Of a stretch of 53,317 bases of DNA, positions 7,928 through 16,673 are shown one piece after another; the first letter of the stretch is position 1; every line of letters begins with the position of its first letter. A model generated the notes under the pieces. The model was not told where the DNA came from. It searched no databases and saw only the letters and a program-made list of their open reading frames with translations. The stretch is taken from NCBI GenBank assembly GCA_903828455.1, contig CAIKMJ010000017.1:1-53317 (forward strand). The letters are read 5' to 3'. This DNA is from an uncultured Acidobacteriia bacterium (GTDB lineage Bacteria; Acidobacteriota; Terriglobia; Bryobacterales; Bryobacteraceae). The position numbers and the translations under genes were made by a program.

Positions 7928-8542
7928 TCAGGGCTGAAGCTTCGCCCACGCGTCGATCTTCACCCGCGCCAGCATGCGCGCGCCGCCTTTTCCGTCACTG
8001 GCGAAAATCAGCGCTTCGCCATCGCCCATGCCGGCGGCGAGTTCCGGAAACGCGCCCGTGAGATTAGGCAGGTGAGTGACCAGGACGGTATTCGATCCGG
8101 CCGGAAACTGAGTGACCTGTTTGCGCAGCCACTCGGCCTGCGCGGCCGTGCCGCCCTGCATGCTTTGGCCGTTGTCGCCGAGTTCGGGGACCGGCTGCGG
8201 CGTGGGGAACTGCGCGAATTTTACGGTTTCGAGCGCGCGGTAGGTGGGGCTGGAGAGGACGGCGCCCACCGGGATCTTCAGCTCCCGCAGCGCCTTGCCC
8301 ATAGCTGATGCCGTGGCGCGCCCGGTTTCGTCGAGCTGGCGCTCGGGCTTCGTGTTATCCGGATTGGCGACTGCTTTGTCCGGCACCGCGGACGGCGAAC
8401 TGGCGTGGCGCATCACGATCACACAGCCGCCTTTGCGCAGCGAGTTCACAAGATCTGAGCCCTGCGGCGACTGGGCCGCGGCGGAAAACGCGGCTGCGGC
8501 GGCGAGCAGCGCAGGCAGCACCGGCGTGCGGAGGAAGTTCAT
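7928..8542 (-). CDS. Secreted histidine phosphatase family protein
   Basis: 204 residues with a signal peptide (LPALLAAAAAFSAAAQS). The phosphohistidine motif is VIVMRHASSP, and the other catalytic elements are LSSPTYRALETV and the second histidine in LVTHLPNLTG. This places it among single-domain periplasmic members of the branch-1 histidine phosphatases; the substrate is not predictable. It starts 30 bases after the stop of the ROK kinase gene and probably ends that operon. Confidence 0.88.
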   Translation of the reverse strand: MNFLRTPVLPALLAAAAAFSAAAQSPQGSDLVNSLRKGGCVIVMRHASSPSAVPDKAVANPDNTKPERQLDETGRATASAMGKALRELKIPVGAVLSSPTYRALETVKFAQFPTPQPVPELGDNGQSMQGGTAAQAEWLRKQVTQFPAGSNTVLVTHLPNLTGAFPELAAGMGDGEALIFASDGKGGARMLARVKIDAWAKLQP

Positions 8543-8572
8543 GCGAACTAATGTAGCGCGGATAGTCCTGCT

Positions 8573-9505
8573 TCACACCCACGGCAAATACGCCGCGCCG
8601 TAAAGCCCGGCCTCGTTGCCCAGCTGCGCCTTTTCGATCCGCGGATTCGTGGCCCGGTACGTGAACGACCGTCGCCGCGTCTCCTCCAGCATGGCCGGGG
8701 CGAACAGATCCCACGCGCCAAGCACTCCGCCGGCCAGCAGATACAACGGATAGTTGAACGTATTGATCAGCATCGCCAGCACGATGCCGAGCGATTCGCC
8801 CATGCTGGCGTAAATCGTCTTCGCCTTCTCATTGCCGCCCAGCGCGAGATCGTAAACTTCCTTCGCCGAAAGATTGTCGCCAAGGCCGAGCAGCTTCGCC
8901 ATGGCCGTTACCGCCGTTGCCGACGCGTGCTTTTCCACGCAGCCGCGATTGCCGCAGCCGCACGGATTGCCGTTCGGCACCACCGTGATGTGGCCGAGTT
9001 CGCCCGCCATGCCCTGCGCGCCCCGCAGAATCCTGCCGCCCGCAACGATGCCGCCGCCCACGCCGGTGCCAAGCGTCAGCATCACAAGATCGGCCACGCC
9101 GCGCCCCGCGCCAATCCACTGCTCGCCGAGCGCCGCCGCGTTGGCGTCGTTTTCCAGAATCACCGGCGCGCCCAGTTGCTGGCTGAGAACATCGCGAATC
9201 GGGAAGTTTTCGAGCGACGCCAGGTTGTTCGAGTTGGCGATTACGCCCGTCGCCATGTTGATGAAGCCGGGGACGCCGATGCCGATCCCGGCCAGCTTAC
9301 CCGCGCCCGGCGTGGCAGCGAGCCGGTCGCGCACCGTGACGATTGACTCCACCATCTCCCGCACAATCGCGTCGCGGCCCGCCGAGTATGCGGTCTTGCC
9401 GGCCACGTGATCCAGCATCCTGCCGTCGCGGCTCACGGCGGCGGCGCGCAGATTGGTGCCGCCGAGGTCGAGTCCAATGGAGTATTCGGGCGAATCGGCG
9501 GCCAT
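8573..9505 (-). CDS. ROK-family sugar kinase, probable glucokinase
   Basis: 310 residues. The phosphate-binding IGLDLGGTNLRAA is near residue 10, with ENDANAAALGE and LGTGVGGGI in the middle. The ROK signature GELGHITV is followed by the zinc-type CGCGNRGCVE cluster and the catalytic aspartate region. The length fits bacterial glucokinases; N-acetylglucosamine or another hexose cannot be excluded. It follows the MscS gene by 9 bases and precedes the histidine phosphatase by 30, so the three are probably co-transcribed. Confidence 0.9.
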   Translation of the reverse strand: MAADSPEYSIGLDLGGTNLRAAAVSRDGRMLDHVAGKTAYSAGRDAIVREMVESIVTVRDRLAATPGAGKLAGIGIGVPGFINMATGVIANSNNLASLENFPIRDVLSQQLGAPVILENDANAAALGEQWIGAGRGVADLVMLTLGTGVGGGIVAGGRILRGAQGMAGELGHITVVPNGNPCGCGNRGCVEKHASATAVTAMAKLLGLGDNLSAKEVYDLALGGNEKAKTIYASMGESLGIVLAMLINTFNYPLYLLAGGVLGAWDLFAPAMLEETRRRSFTYRATNPRIEKAQLGNEAGLYGAAYLPWV

Positions 9506-9514
9506 GCAATCAGC

Positions 9515-10321
9515 CTACACCTGCTTGATTGCGTAGGGCGTCATGGGAGCCGGGAACGCGGCATCGCCGAGCACTTCGCGGATCGCCATGTTGGTGTCGA
9601 AGTAGACCTGCCAGTAATGGTCGTTGTGGCAGAACGGGCGCACGGCGAGGACCGGCCCGGCGAGCGTGAAGGTGAGGATCACGACCACCGGCTCCGGGTC
9701 GGTCTTCACGTTGGGGATGGTGGCGAGCCGCGCCTTGAGGTCGGCAATGGCTTTGTGCGGATCGGCGCCGCCCGAGATCTGCGCCACCAGTTCCACGCGG
9801 CGGTACGGGTTGACGGAAAAATTCTGGATCGTGTCCGAGAAGACTTTGTTGTTGCCGACGAAGGTCTTGATATTGTCCGGCGTGTGAATTGTGGTGACGA
9901 ACAGGCCGATCTCCTCCACCGTGCCGGTCTGGCCGGCGGCGCTGATGAAGTCGCCGACCTTGAACGGCCGCAGCACAATCAGGAAGGCGCCGGCAGCGAA
10001 GTTGGCGAGCAGCCCGCCCCACGCCGTGCCGATGGCGAAACCGATGGCGGCCAGCAGCGCGGCGAAGGTGGTGGTCTGGACGCCGAAGTAGCCGAGGATC
10101 GCGATGACCAGCGTGATGTTGAGGACCACCGCGATGGTGTTGCCGACAAAGCGCAGCACCGTCGGTTCGATCTTCTGCCGGGTCAGGGCCTTTTGCACCA
10201 GGCCCACGAGCATGCCGATGAGCCAGCGGCCGGCGATGTAAAGCGCCAGCGCTCCGGCCACTTCGAGTGCGAGTCCGGTGAGTTTGGTTTGAACTACCTG
10301 AATGATTGCGTTCCAGTCCAT
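9515..10321 (-). CDS. Small-conductance mechanosensitive channel (MscS family)
   Basis: 268 residues with three predicted membrane helices. The pore helix is FAALLAAIGFAIGTAWGGLLANFAAG (two segments), rich in Ala and Gly as in MscS. The beta domain follows (RPFKVGDFI, TGTVEEIGLF, NKVFSDTIQNFS), then a C-terminal alpha-beta domain. It releases osmolytes on osmotic down-shock. It is the first gene of a three-gene minus-strand run with the ROK kinase and histidine phosphatase. Confidence 0.93.
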   Translation of the reverse strand: MDWNAIIQVVQTKLTGLALEVAGALALYIAGRWLIGMLVGLVQKALTRQKIEPTVLRFVGNTIAVVLNITLVIAILGYFGVQTTTFAALLAAIGFAIGTAWGGLLANFAAGAFLIVLRPFKVGDFISAAGQTGTVEEIGLFVTTIHTPDNIKTFVGNNKVFSDTIQNFSVNPYRRVELVAQISGGADPHKAIADLKARLATIPNVKTDPEPVVVILTFTLAGPVLAVRPFCHNDHYWQVYFDTNMAIREVLGDAAFPAPMTPYAIKQV

Positions 10322-10550
10322 CTGTAAATCTCCCGTTGCCGAAAGTCAGCGTTGTGCCGCGGTGCCGAATGTTTATTTTGCACCCGTTGGCAGGGGTTCT
10401 GCCAGATAGCGGCAATAATTTATTTCAATCGGCATGTTGCCGCCGAAATGAAACAAATGGGCGCGCGAGGCGTCATAATGAGTGCAGGCGCCGGTGAACT
10501 GGTGTCGGATGCAGAGAGAATCGCCGGGCGCGTTCGGGACGGAGGGTGGC

Positions 10551-11234
10551 ATGGGCTGTCAGGAAACGCATCGTCATTACGTCGAAGTGCCGGGGCCGGG
10601 GATGCACGAGCTGCCCCCGCTGCTGATCCACGGGCTTCCGGGCGAGCTGAGCCGGGAGTCGCTGGTGGAGCAGGCGGCGGGCATCGTCGATACCGAAGAG
10701 ATGGTGGTCGCACACGATTTTGGGGCACCGGCGGAATCGGAGATAGAGGAGGCGCGGAAGGAACTGGCGGCACACCGCCGGTTCGATCTGGCGCTGCATC
10801 TTGCCGATCGCTATCTCGGCCTGCTGCAGCACTGGGCGTGGGGCGATTCGGTGCTGGAGTGGATCCGGCAGTGCGAGATCACGTTTGAGGCGACCAGCGC
10901 GCTGCGTCCGCTGCTGAGCCCGGACATCTGGCCGCACGCGGCGCGGAGCAGTTTCGTCGATCTGCTGATCGATAAGGGCGTGACTCCGGTTGTGCCACAA
11001 CTGCATCCGGTGGGCGCCGAGGTGCCGGCAATCGAGAAGGCCGTGGGGACGCGATTGACGTTCCGGCAGCCGCCGCCGATCGATTGCTGCTCGGATCAGT
11101 TCCTGTTTTTCCTGAGCAGCCGGCTGGCGGGGACGGCGTATGAAACGTGGGCGCGGATGTCGCCGCAGTCGGTGGCGCATTTTCCGCCCGACCGTTTTCA
11201 TTTTGAAATCCACGAACTGGCGCGCCTCGAATAG
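10551..11234 (+). CDS. Conserved-type protein of unknown function
   Basis: About 227 residues from the ATG at 10551 (MGCQETHRHYVEVPG), which has a GGAGGG ribosome site five bases upstream. The frame is open further up, to 10482, but without such a site. The protein is soluble, without signal or membrane segments, and has DTEEMVVAHDF, LHLADRYLGLLQHWAWG, a paired cysteine in PPPIDCCSDQF and a C-terminal FHFEIHELARLE. I do not recognise a family. It lies before motA with an 85-base gap, so it may be co-expressed with the stator genes. Confidence 0.7.
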   Translation: MGCQETHRHYVEVPGPGMHELPPLLIHGLPGELSRESLVEQAAGIVDTEEMVVAHDFGAPAESEIEEARKELAAHRRFDLALHLADRYLGLLQHWAWGDSVLEWIRQCEITFEATSALRPLLSPDIWPHAARSSFVDLLIDKGVTPVVPQLHPVGAEVPAIEKAVGTRLTFRQPPPIDCCSDQFLFFLSSRLAGTAYETWARMSPQSVAHFPPDRFHFEIHELARLE

Positions 11235-11319
11235 CGTTGTTCGTTGAATTCGTTTGCACAGACGGCGCTCGCGGCCTGAAGTTTTCGCCGCCAACTGCCG
11301 ATCAGGTGTGCAACCGAAC

Positions 11320-12186
11320 ATGTTTTCCATAATTGGCATCGTCGTCGTATTCGGCGCCGTGATCGGCGGCTTCCTCATGGAAAAAGGCAAGCTGCTGGTT
11401 CTGGTGCAACCGGCCGAACTGGTGATTATTGGCGGCGCGGCGCTGGGCACGCTGCTGATCGCCAATCCGTTGCCGCTGGTCATCAAAGTTCTGAAGAGCG
11501 CGCTGGCGATTCTGAGCGGCAGCCGGTATACCAAAGACTTCTATCTGGAAAGCCTGAAGATGCTCAACGACATCTTTCAGTTTGCCCGCAAGAGCGGCAT
11601 GGCGAAGCTGGAGGAAGACATTGAGAATCCGGACAAGAGCCCGGTCTTTTCCAAGTATCCAAAGCTGATCAAGGACCACCACGTGTTGTATTTCGTCTGC
11701 GACACGCTGCGGACGGCGGTTGCCGGCGTTGTGGCGCCGCACGATCTGGATGCGCTGGTGGAGGCGGATATTGAAATCCACCACGCCGGGGCCATGGCCA
11801 CGGTGAAGGCTCTTTCCACCGTTTCCGACGCCATGCCGGGCCTCGGGATCGTGGCGGCGGTGCTGGGCATCGTGATCACGATGGGCGCGCTGGGCGGGCC
11901 GCCGGAGGCGATTGGCGAGCATGTGGCGGCGGCGCTGGTGGGAACGTTTCTCGGCATCCTGATCTCCTACGGGCTGATCTCGCCGGTTGCGGCCAATATC
12001 GAAAAAACGCTGGATGCCGAAGCGCAGTACTACCAGACGCTGCGCGCCGGGCTGATGGCGTTTTCCAAGGGCATGGCTCCTTCGATAGCCGTGGAATTTG
12101 CGCGGCGCGCGGTGCCCCACGACCTCCGCCCCACCTTCAAAGACATGGAAGCGGCCACCAAGGGTGGCGGCGCGAAGGCGGCATAG
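11320..12186 (+). CDS. motA: Flagellar-type motor stator protein MotA
   Basis: About 288 residues with four membrane helices: MFSIIGIVVVFGAVIGGF near the start, AELVIIGGAALGTLLIA, and two in the C-terminal half (GLGIVAAVLGIVITMG, AALVGTFLGILISYGL). Prolines at DAMPGLG and LISPVAA correspond to those needed for torque in E. coli MotA. The large loop has the charged ARKSGMAKLEEDIENP segment that contacts FliG. The start at the ATG 11320 fits the first helix. motB follows after 3 bases. No rotor or flagellin gene is in the window. Confidence 0.92.
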   Translation: MFSIIGIVVVFGAVIGGFLMEKGKLLVLVQPAELVIIGGAALGTLLIANPLPLVIKVLKSALAILSGSRYTKDFYLESLKMLNDIFQFARKSGMAKLEEDIENPDKSPVFSKYPKLIKDHHVLYFVCDTLRTAVAGVVAPHDLDALVEADIEIHHAGAMATVKALSTVSDAMPGLGIVAAVLGIVITMGALGGPPEAIGEHVAAALVGTFLGILISYGLISPVAANIEKTLDAEAQYYQTLRAGLMAFSKGMAPSIAVEFARRAVPHDLRPTFKDMEAATKGGGAKAA

Positions 12187-12189
12187 CGT

Positions 12190-13194
12190 ATGCCCGGACT
12201 TCCCGCGCAGCCGATCATCATCATCAAAAAGAAGGGCGGCCACGGCGGCGGCCACCATGGCGGCGCGTGGAAGGTGGCCTACGCCGACTTCGTAACGGCG
12301 ATGATGGCGCTGTTCATTGTGCTGTGGCTGCTGAGCGCGAGCGAGCAGGTGCAGAAGGCCGTCGGTGGTTACTTTACCGATCCGCAGGGTAAGGGGAAGG
12401 ACGTCGGCAACGGCCTGAAGGGTGCGGGCAGCGAAAGCCTGACGCTGAAGAAGGATGACATGAATAAGCTCAAGGACAAGCTGGAGCAGGCGGTGCGCGA
12501 CGCCACGGCACTGACCAAAATCCGCGAGCACGTCATTTTCACCGTCACCGGCGAAGGGCTGCGCGTCGAACTGCTGGAGGGCGAGGGTTCCACGTTCTTC
12601 GAATCGGGCAGCGCGATGCCCACTTCGTTCGGTAAGGAACTGCTGCAGACGCTGGCGGAGGAGATCGGCAAACTCCCGAACAAGGTCACAATGGAAGGGC
12701 ATACCGATTCCAAACCTTTCACGCAGCGTTCCGATTATTCCAACTGGGAACTTTCCTCGGATCGTGCGAACGCCGCCCGCCGCTGGATGATGGCGAACGG
12801 GATGCGGGAGGATCAGGTCTCGCAGGTCCGCGGCTTTGCCGACCAGAGTCTGCGAAATCCCGATGACCCCAATGACGCCAGCAATCGCCGGGTGACTCTG
12901 ATCATCCAGTATCAGTCGAGCAAGCCCGCGGCCGACGCCGAGGGGAAAGCAGGGCCGGAAGCCGCGGATAGTAAAGACGCGAAGCCCGGCGCCGGAGGGT
13001 CGGCCAGGTCCGACGGCAAACCAGGTGACGGCAAGCCAGGCGAAGCTAAGCAAGGCGAAGCTAAACCAGGAGAAGCTAAACCAGGCGAAGCTAAACAAGG
13101 CGAAGCCAGGCCGGCGGCAGCCAAATCAGCCGAAGCCAGGCCGGCCGAGCCCGCCAAGCCGTCTCCCGCCGCCCCCACGACCGCCAGGAAGTAG
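12190..13194 (+). CDS. motB: Flagellar-type motor stator protein MotB
   Basis: 334 residues. A short basic, His/Gly-rich start is followed by the single helix YADFVTAMMALFIVLWLL, whose aspartate is the proton-binding residue. Then come a plug and linker, and an OmpA-like peptidoglycan-binding domain (about 125-240, with MEGHTDSKPF and SSDRANAARRWM). The last 90 residues are low-complexity, with KPGEAKQGEA repeats encoded by a 15-bp tandem array. It pairs with MotA to form the ion-driven stator anchored to the cell wall. The tail is longer than in E. coli MotB. Confidence 0.93.
   Translation: MPGLPAQPIIIIKKKGGHGGGHHGGAWKVAYADFVTAMMALFIVLWLLSASEQVQKAVGGYFTDPQGKGKDVGNGLKGAGSESLTLKKDDMNKLKDKLEQAVRDATALTKIREHVIFTVTGEGLRVELLEGEGSTFFESGSAMPTSFGKELLQTLAEEIGKLPNKVTMEGHTDSKPFTQRSDYSNWELSSDRANAARRWMMANGMREDQVSQVRGFADQSLRNPDDPNDASNRRVTLIIQYQSSKPAADAEGKAGPEAADSKDAKPGAGGSARSDGKPGDGKPGEAKQGEAKPGEAKPGEAKQGEARPAAAKSAEARPAEPAKPSPAAPTTARK
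13021..13110 (+). repeat. 15-bp tandem repeat in the motB tail
   Basis: Six in-frame units of the form CMAGGCGAAGCTAAR run back to back. The first and last units are the most diverged. They encode the five-residue repeat (K/Q)(P/Q)GEA. The array keeps the reading frame because the unit is a multiple of three. Confidence 0.9.
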
Positions 13195-13222
13195 GCCCGG
13201 AGCCGCAAACACCGGCGGGATG

Positions 13223-13253
13223 TTCTCGAATAGTGAGCAAAAGCCACTATAAT
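13223..13253 (+). promoter_or_regulatory. Probable ileS promoter
   Basis: A perfect TATAAT lies at 13248-13253, with a weak -35 (TTCTCG, 13223-13228) 19 bases upstream. Because the -10 box overlaps the ATG at 13252, translation should use the ATG at 13270 instead, giving a leader of about 10 bases. Confidence 0.5.
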
Positions 13254-13269
13254 GAGAGACATCCCCGAA

Positions 13270-16101
13270 ATGAATTCCTCTAACCTGGACCTGAAGCAGA
13301 CGGTCAATCTGCCTCGTACCAATTTCTCCATGAAGGCCAACCTCCCGCAGGCCGAGCCCAGGATGCTCGCCCGCTGGGCGGAGGAAGACCTGTACGGCGC
13401 GATTCGCCAGTCGCGGGCCGGTAAGCCGACCTACATCCTGCACGACGGTCCGCCCTATGCCAACGGCCGGATTCACCTCGGGACGGCATTCAATAAGATC
13501 CTGAAGGACTTTATCGTAAAGTCAAGAACCATGGCCGGTTACGATGCGCCGTACGTGCCGGGATGGGACTGCCACGGCCTGCCTATCGAGCACAAGGTCG
13601 ATCAGGAACTGGGCGCGAAAAAGGCGCAGATGACCGCCGCGCAGATCCGCAAAGTCTGTCGCAAGTACGCCGAAAAGTTCGTCAACCTGCAGCGGGAGGA
13701 CTTCAAGCGGCTGGGCGTGCTGGGTCGCTGGGACGATCCCTATCTGACCATGAAGCCCGCCTACCAGGCGGCCATCGCCCGGGCGTTCGTCGAGTTCCTC
13801 GACAAGGGCTATGTCTATAAAGGACTCAAGCCGGTCAACTGGTGCATCCACTGCCGCACGGCGCTGGCCGAAGCCGAGGTTGAGTACGAAGATCACAAGA
13901 GCCCGTCGGTCTGGGTCCGGTTCCGCCTGACCTCCGACGCCGGAGCCATCGACCCCGCCCTGGCCGGAAAGAATGTCTTCGGGCTCATCTGGACCACCAC
14001 CCCCTGGACGCTTCCGGCTAACCTCGGCATCTCCTTTCACCCAAAATTCGAATACGTGGCTGTCGATGCGGCCGACGATGCCAGGGGCGACATTTACATC
14101 GTGGCCTCCGATCTGCTGGCCGCGACGGCGGCGAAATGCGGCTGGGGCGAAGCTCCGAAAGTGATCGCGCGCTTCGCCGGCGAGAAGCTGGATCGCGCCA
14201 CCTTCCGCCATCCTTTTATTGACCGCGAATCGCTCGGCATGGTTGGCGACCACGTGACGCTGGAGCAGGGCACCGGCGCCGTCCACACGGCTCCCGGCCA
14301 CGGTCAGGAAGATTATGTGATCGGCATGCAGTATGGCCTGGCGGTCTATTGCCCGGTCGACCCGGCCGGCAAGTTCTTCGAAGCCGAGGGCGCGGCGGGC
14401 CATGTTCCCGCGGAGCTGCTCGGCAAGGGCGTTTGGGAGGCCAATCCGCTCGTCATTCAAATCCTGAAGGAAGCCGGAGCGCTGCTGGCGATGGAGAACA
14501 TCGAGCACTCCTACCCGCACTGCTGGCGCTGCCACAACGCCACCATTTTCCGCGCCACAGACCAGTGGTTCATCGGCATGGAAAACAACGGCCTGCGCGA
14601 GCGCGCGCTCGAAGCCATCAAAGCCGTCAAGTGGATGCCCGGCTGGGGCGAAGAGCGGATCTCCAACATGATTGCGGTGCGGCCGGACTGGTGCATCTCG
14701 CGCCAGCGCGTCTGGGGCGTGCCCATCGTGGTCTTCTACTGCGCGGGTTGCCGCGAGCCGATGACGGAGCGCTCGATTCTCGACGGCGTGGTGGATCAGT
14801 TCGAGCAGCACTCGGCCGACGTTTGGTTCGAGAAGAGCGCCGCCGAACTCGTGCCGGCCGGCACGGCCTGCAAGAAATGCGGCGGCACCGAGTTCGCCAA
14901 GGAAAACGACATTCTCGACGTCTGGTTCGATTCCGGGTCGAGCCATCTGGCGGTTCTGACGGCCGAAAACGGCCTCAGCTGGCCGGCGGATCTGTATCTG
15001 GAAGGCGGCGACCAGTATCGCGGCTGGTTCCACAGTTCGCTGCTGATCGGCACCGGCCTGCGCGGCGGCGCGCCGTACCGCGGGTGCGCGACGCACGGCT
15101 GGGCGCTCGATGGCGACGGCCGCGCTATGTCGAAATCGGTGGGCAACGTGATTGCGCCCGAAGAGGTGATCAAGGATTATGGCGCCGATCTGCTGCGCCT
15201 GTGGTCGGCGTCGGTGGAATTCAGCGAAGACGTGCGCATCTCGCCGGTGATTCTGACGCGGCTTTCGGAAGCGTACCGCAAGCTGCGCAACACGTTCCGC
15301 TATGCGCTGGGCAATATTCACGACTTCGATCCGGCCAGCGACGCCGTGCCGGGCGGAGAACTGCCGGAACTCGATCAGTGGATTCTCACCCGCGCCGCCG
15401 AACTGGTGGCGCAGTGCCGCACGCACTTCGATGATTTTGCCTTCCATAAGGTGTATCGCGCGGTCTACGATTTCGCAGCCATCGAGCTCAGCTCGGTTTA
15501 CTTCGATGTCCTGAAGGACCGGCTCTACACGTCGGCGCCGAAATCGCACGCCCGGCGCAGCGCGCAGACCACGCTGCATCGCCTGGCCATGGCGCTGGTT
15601 CGCCTGTTTGCGCCGATCCTGAGCTTCACCATGGAAGAAGTGTGGGGCCATCTGGGGCAGAGCGGCAGCGTTCACACCGCCATGTTCCCGGAAGCGGCGG
15701 ATCTGACCCATGGCATCGATGCCACGCAGCAGGGGCGGGCCGACAACTGGACGCGCCTGATCGGCGTACGCGACCACGTGCTGAAGAGCCTCGAAACGGC
15801 GCGGCAGGAGAAGTTCATCGGCGCTCCGCTCGAAGCAAAAGTACGGCTGGCTGCCGATGCGGCGCTTTATCCGCTGCTGACCGGATATTCGCGGGAATTG
15901 CCGGGTCTGTTTATCGTGTCGCAGGTGGAAATCATCAATCAAACCGAAGACGGCGTGACGGTGCAGATTGAACGCGCGTCCGGCGTCAAATGCGAACGCT
16001 GCTGGAAATACACCGAAGACGTGGGCACCGACGCGGAACTGGCCACCATCTGCGGCGCCTGCGCCGGTGCGGTGCGGGAAATCCTGGCCGCGCAGGCCTG
16101 A
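13270..16101 (+). CDS. ileS: Isoleucyl-tRNA synthetase
   Basis: About 943 residues, class I synthetase. The HIGH motif is within PPYANGRIHLGTAFNK, the editing domain contains WTTTPWTLPANLGIS, and the KMSKS motif is GRAMSKSVGN. The anticodon-binding domain is followed by a C-terminal zinc finger (CERCWKYTEDVG...CGACAGAV). It charges tRNA-Ile and clears mischarged valine. The frame opens at 13252, but that ATG sits on the -10 box, so 13270 (MNSSNLDLKQT) is preferred. The downstream lspA and lgt are common neighbours of ileS; lspA also has its own promoter. Confidence 0.97.
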   Translation: MNSSNLDLKQTVNLPRTNFSMKANLPQAEPRMLARWAEEDLYGAIRQSRAGKPTYILHDGPPYANGRIHLGTAFNKILKDFIVKSRTMAGYDAPYVPGWDCHGLPIEHKVDQELGAKKAQMTAAQIRKVCRKYAEKFVNLQREDFKRLGVLGRWDDPYLTMKPAYQAAIARAFVEFLDKGYVYKGLKPVNWCIHCRTALAEAEVEYEDHKSPSVWVRFRLTSDAGAIDPALAGKNVFGLIWTTTPWTLPANLGISFHPKFEYVAVDAADDARGDIYIVASDLLAATAAKCGWGEAPKVIARFAGEKLDRATFRHPFIDRESLGMVGDHVTLEQGTGAVHTAPGHGQEDYVIGMQYGLAVYCPVDPAGKFFEAEGAAGHVPAELLGKGVWEANPLVIQILKEAGALLAMENIEHSYPHCWRCHNATIFRATDQWFIGMENNGLRERALEAIKAVKWMPGWGEERISNMIAVRPDWCISRQRVWGVPIVVFYCAGCREPMTERSILDGVVDQFEQHSADVWFEKSAAELVPAGTACKKCGGTEFAKENDILDVWFDSGSSHLAVLTAENGLSWPADLYLEGGDQYRGWFHSSLLIGTGLRGGAPYRGCATHGWALDGDGRAMSKSVGNVIAPEEVIKDYGADLLRLWSASVEFSEDVRISPVILTRLSEAYRKLRNTFRYALGNIHDFDPASDAVPGGELPELDQWILTRAAELVAQCRTHFDDFAFHKVYRAVYDFAAIELSSVYFDVLKDRLYTSAPKSHARRSAQTTLHRLAMALVRLFAPILSFTMEEVWGHLGQSGSVHTAMFPEAADLTHGIDATQQGRADNWTRLIGVRDHVLKSLETARQEKFIGAPLEAKVRLAADAALYPLLTGYSRELPGLFIVSQVEIINQTEDGVTVQIERASGVKCERCWKYTEDVGTDAELATICGACAGAVREILAAQA

Positions 16102-16118
16102 TACCGGGTGGCGGCGGC

Positions 16119-16147
16119 TTGAAACTGATTAAATTTGGGCCGATAAT
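16119..16147 (+). promoter_or_regulatory. Probable lspA promoter
   Basis: TTGAAA (16119-16124), a 17-base spacer and GATAAT (16142-16147) end 18 bases before the lspA ATG. Transcription would start near 16154 with a leader of about 12 bases. Confidence 0.55.
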
Positions 16148-16165
16148 TGGGCTAAAATAGCGGGG

Positions 16166-16672
16166 ATGCCGAAAAGCGCGCGGAGACTTATCGCACTGAT
16201 CACGGCGCTGGGTGTTTTTGCCCTGGATCGCTGGTCCAAATCCCTGGTGGAAACAAACCTCAACGGGAGCGACACGATTGTGGTGATTCCCGGGCTGTTC
16301 GACATCATTCACTCGCGCAATGCAGGGGTGGCGTTCGGGCTGTTTTCGCAGGGCCTCGACCAGTGGCGCACGATTATTCTGATCGCGCTGTCCATCATGG
16401 CGGTGGGGCTGCTGGCTGTTCTGCTGTGGCGGATCGACCGGCTGGACCCGAAGGCGGGCGTGGCGCTGACGCTGATCCTCGGCGGCGCGCTGGGCAATGT
16501 TTACGATCGCGTGACTGCCGGACTGGTGACCGACTTCCTCGATTTTTACTACAACGGCTACCACTGGTACACGTTCAATCTGGCCGACGTGGCGATCTCG
16601 GTGGGCGCGCTGCTGCTGGTGCAGGGCATGTTGTTTCCGCAACGCCGGCAGCAGGAAAAGCCGCTGACCTGA
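16166..16672 (+). CDS. lspA: Lipoprotein signal peptidase II
   Basis: 168 residues, four membrane helices. It cleaves the signal peptide of diacylglyceryl-prolipoproteins in the inner membrane. Conserved pieces are NAGVAFGLF, the first catalytic aspartate in GGALGNVYDRV, and the second in HWYTFNLADVAISVG. Length is normal. lgt, the enzyme acting just before it in lipoprotein maturation, begins one base after the stop codon, so the two are translationally linked. Confidence 0.96.
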   Translation: MPKSARRLIALITALGVFALDRWSKSLVETNLNGSDTIVVIPGLFDIIHSRNAGVAFGLFSQGLDQWRTIILIALSIMAVGLLAVLLWRIDRLDPKAGVALTLILGGALGNVYDRVTAGLVTDFLDFYYNGYHWYTFNLADVAISVGALLLVQGMLFPQRRQQEKPLT

Positions 16673-16673
16673 A

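Noticed and set aside
10352-10888. A plus-strand frame overlapping the unknown gene at 10551
   Set aside because: Arg/Gly/Ala-biased composition of a shifted frame. The frame from 10551 has a ribosome site and ordinary protein composition.
13522-15942. An 806-codon minus-strand frame opposite ileS
   Set aside because: Shadow of ileS. Composition is that of a reversed coding strand with no domain features.
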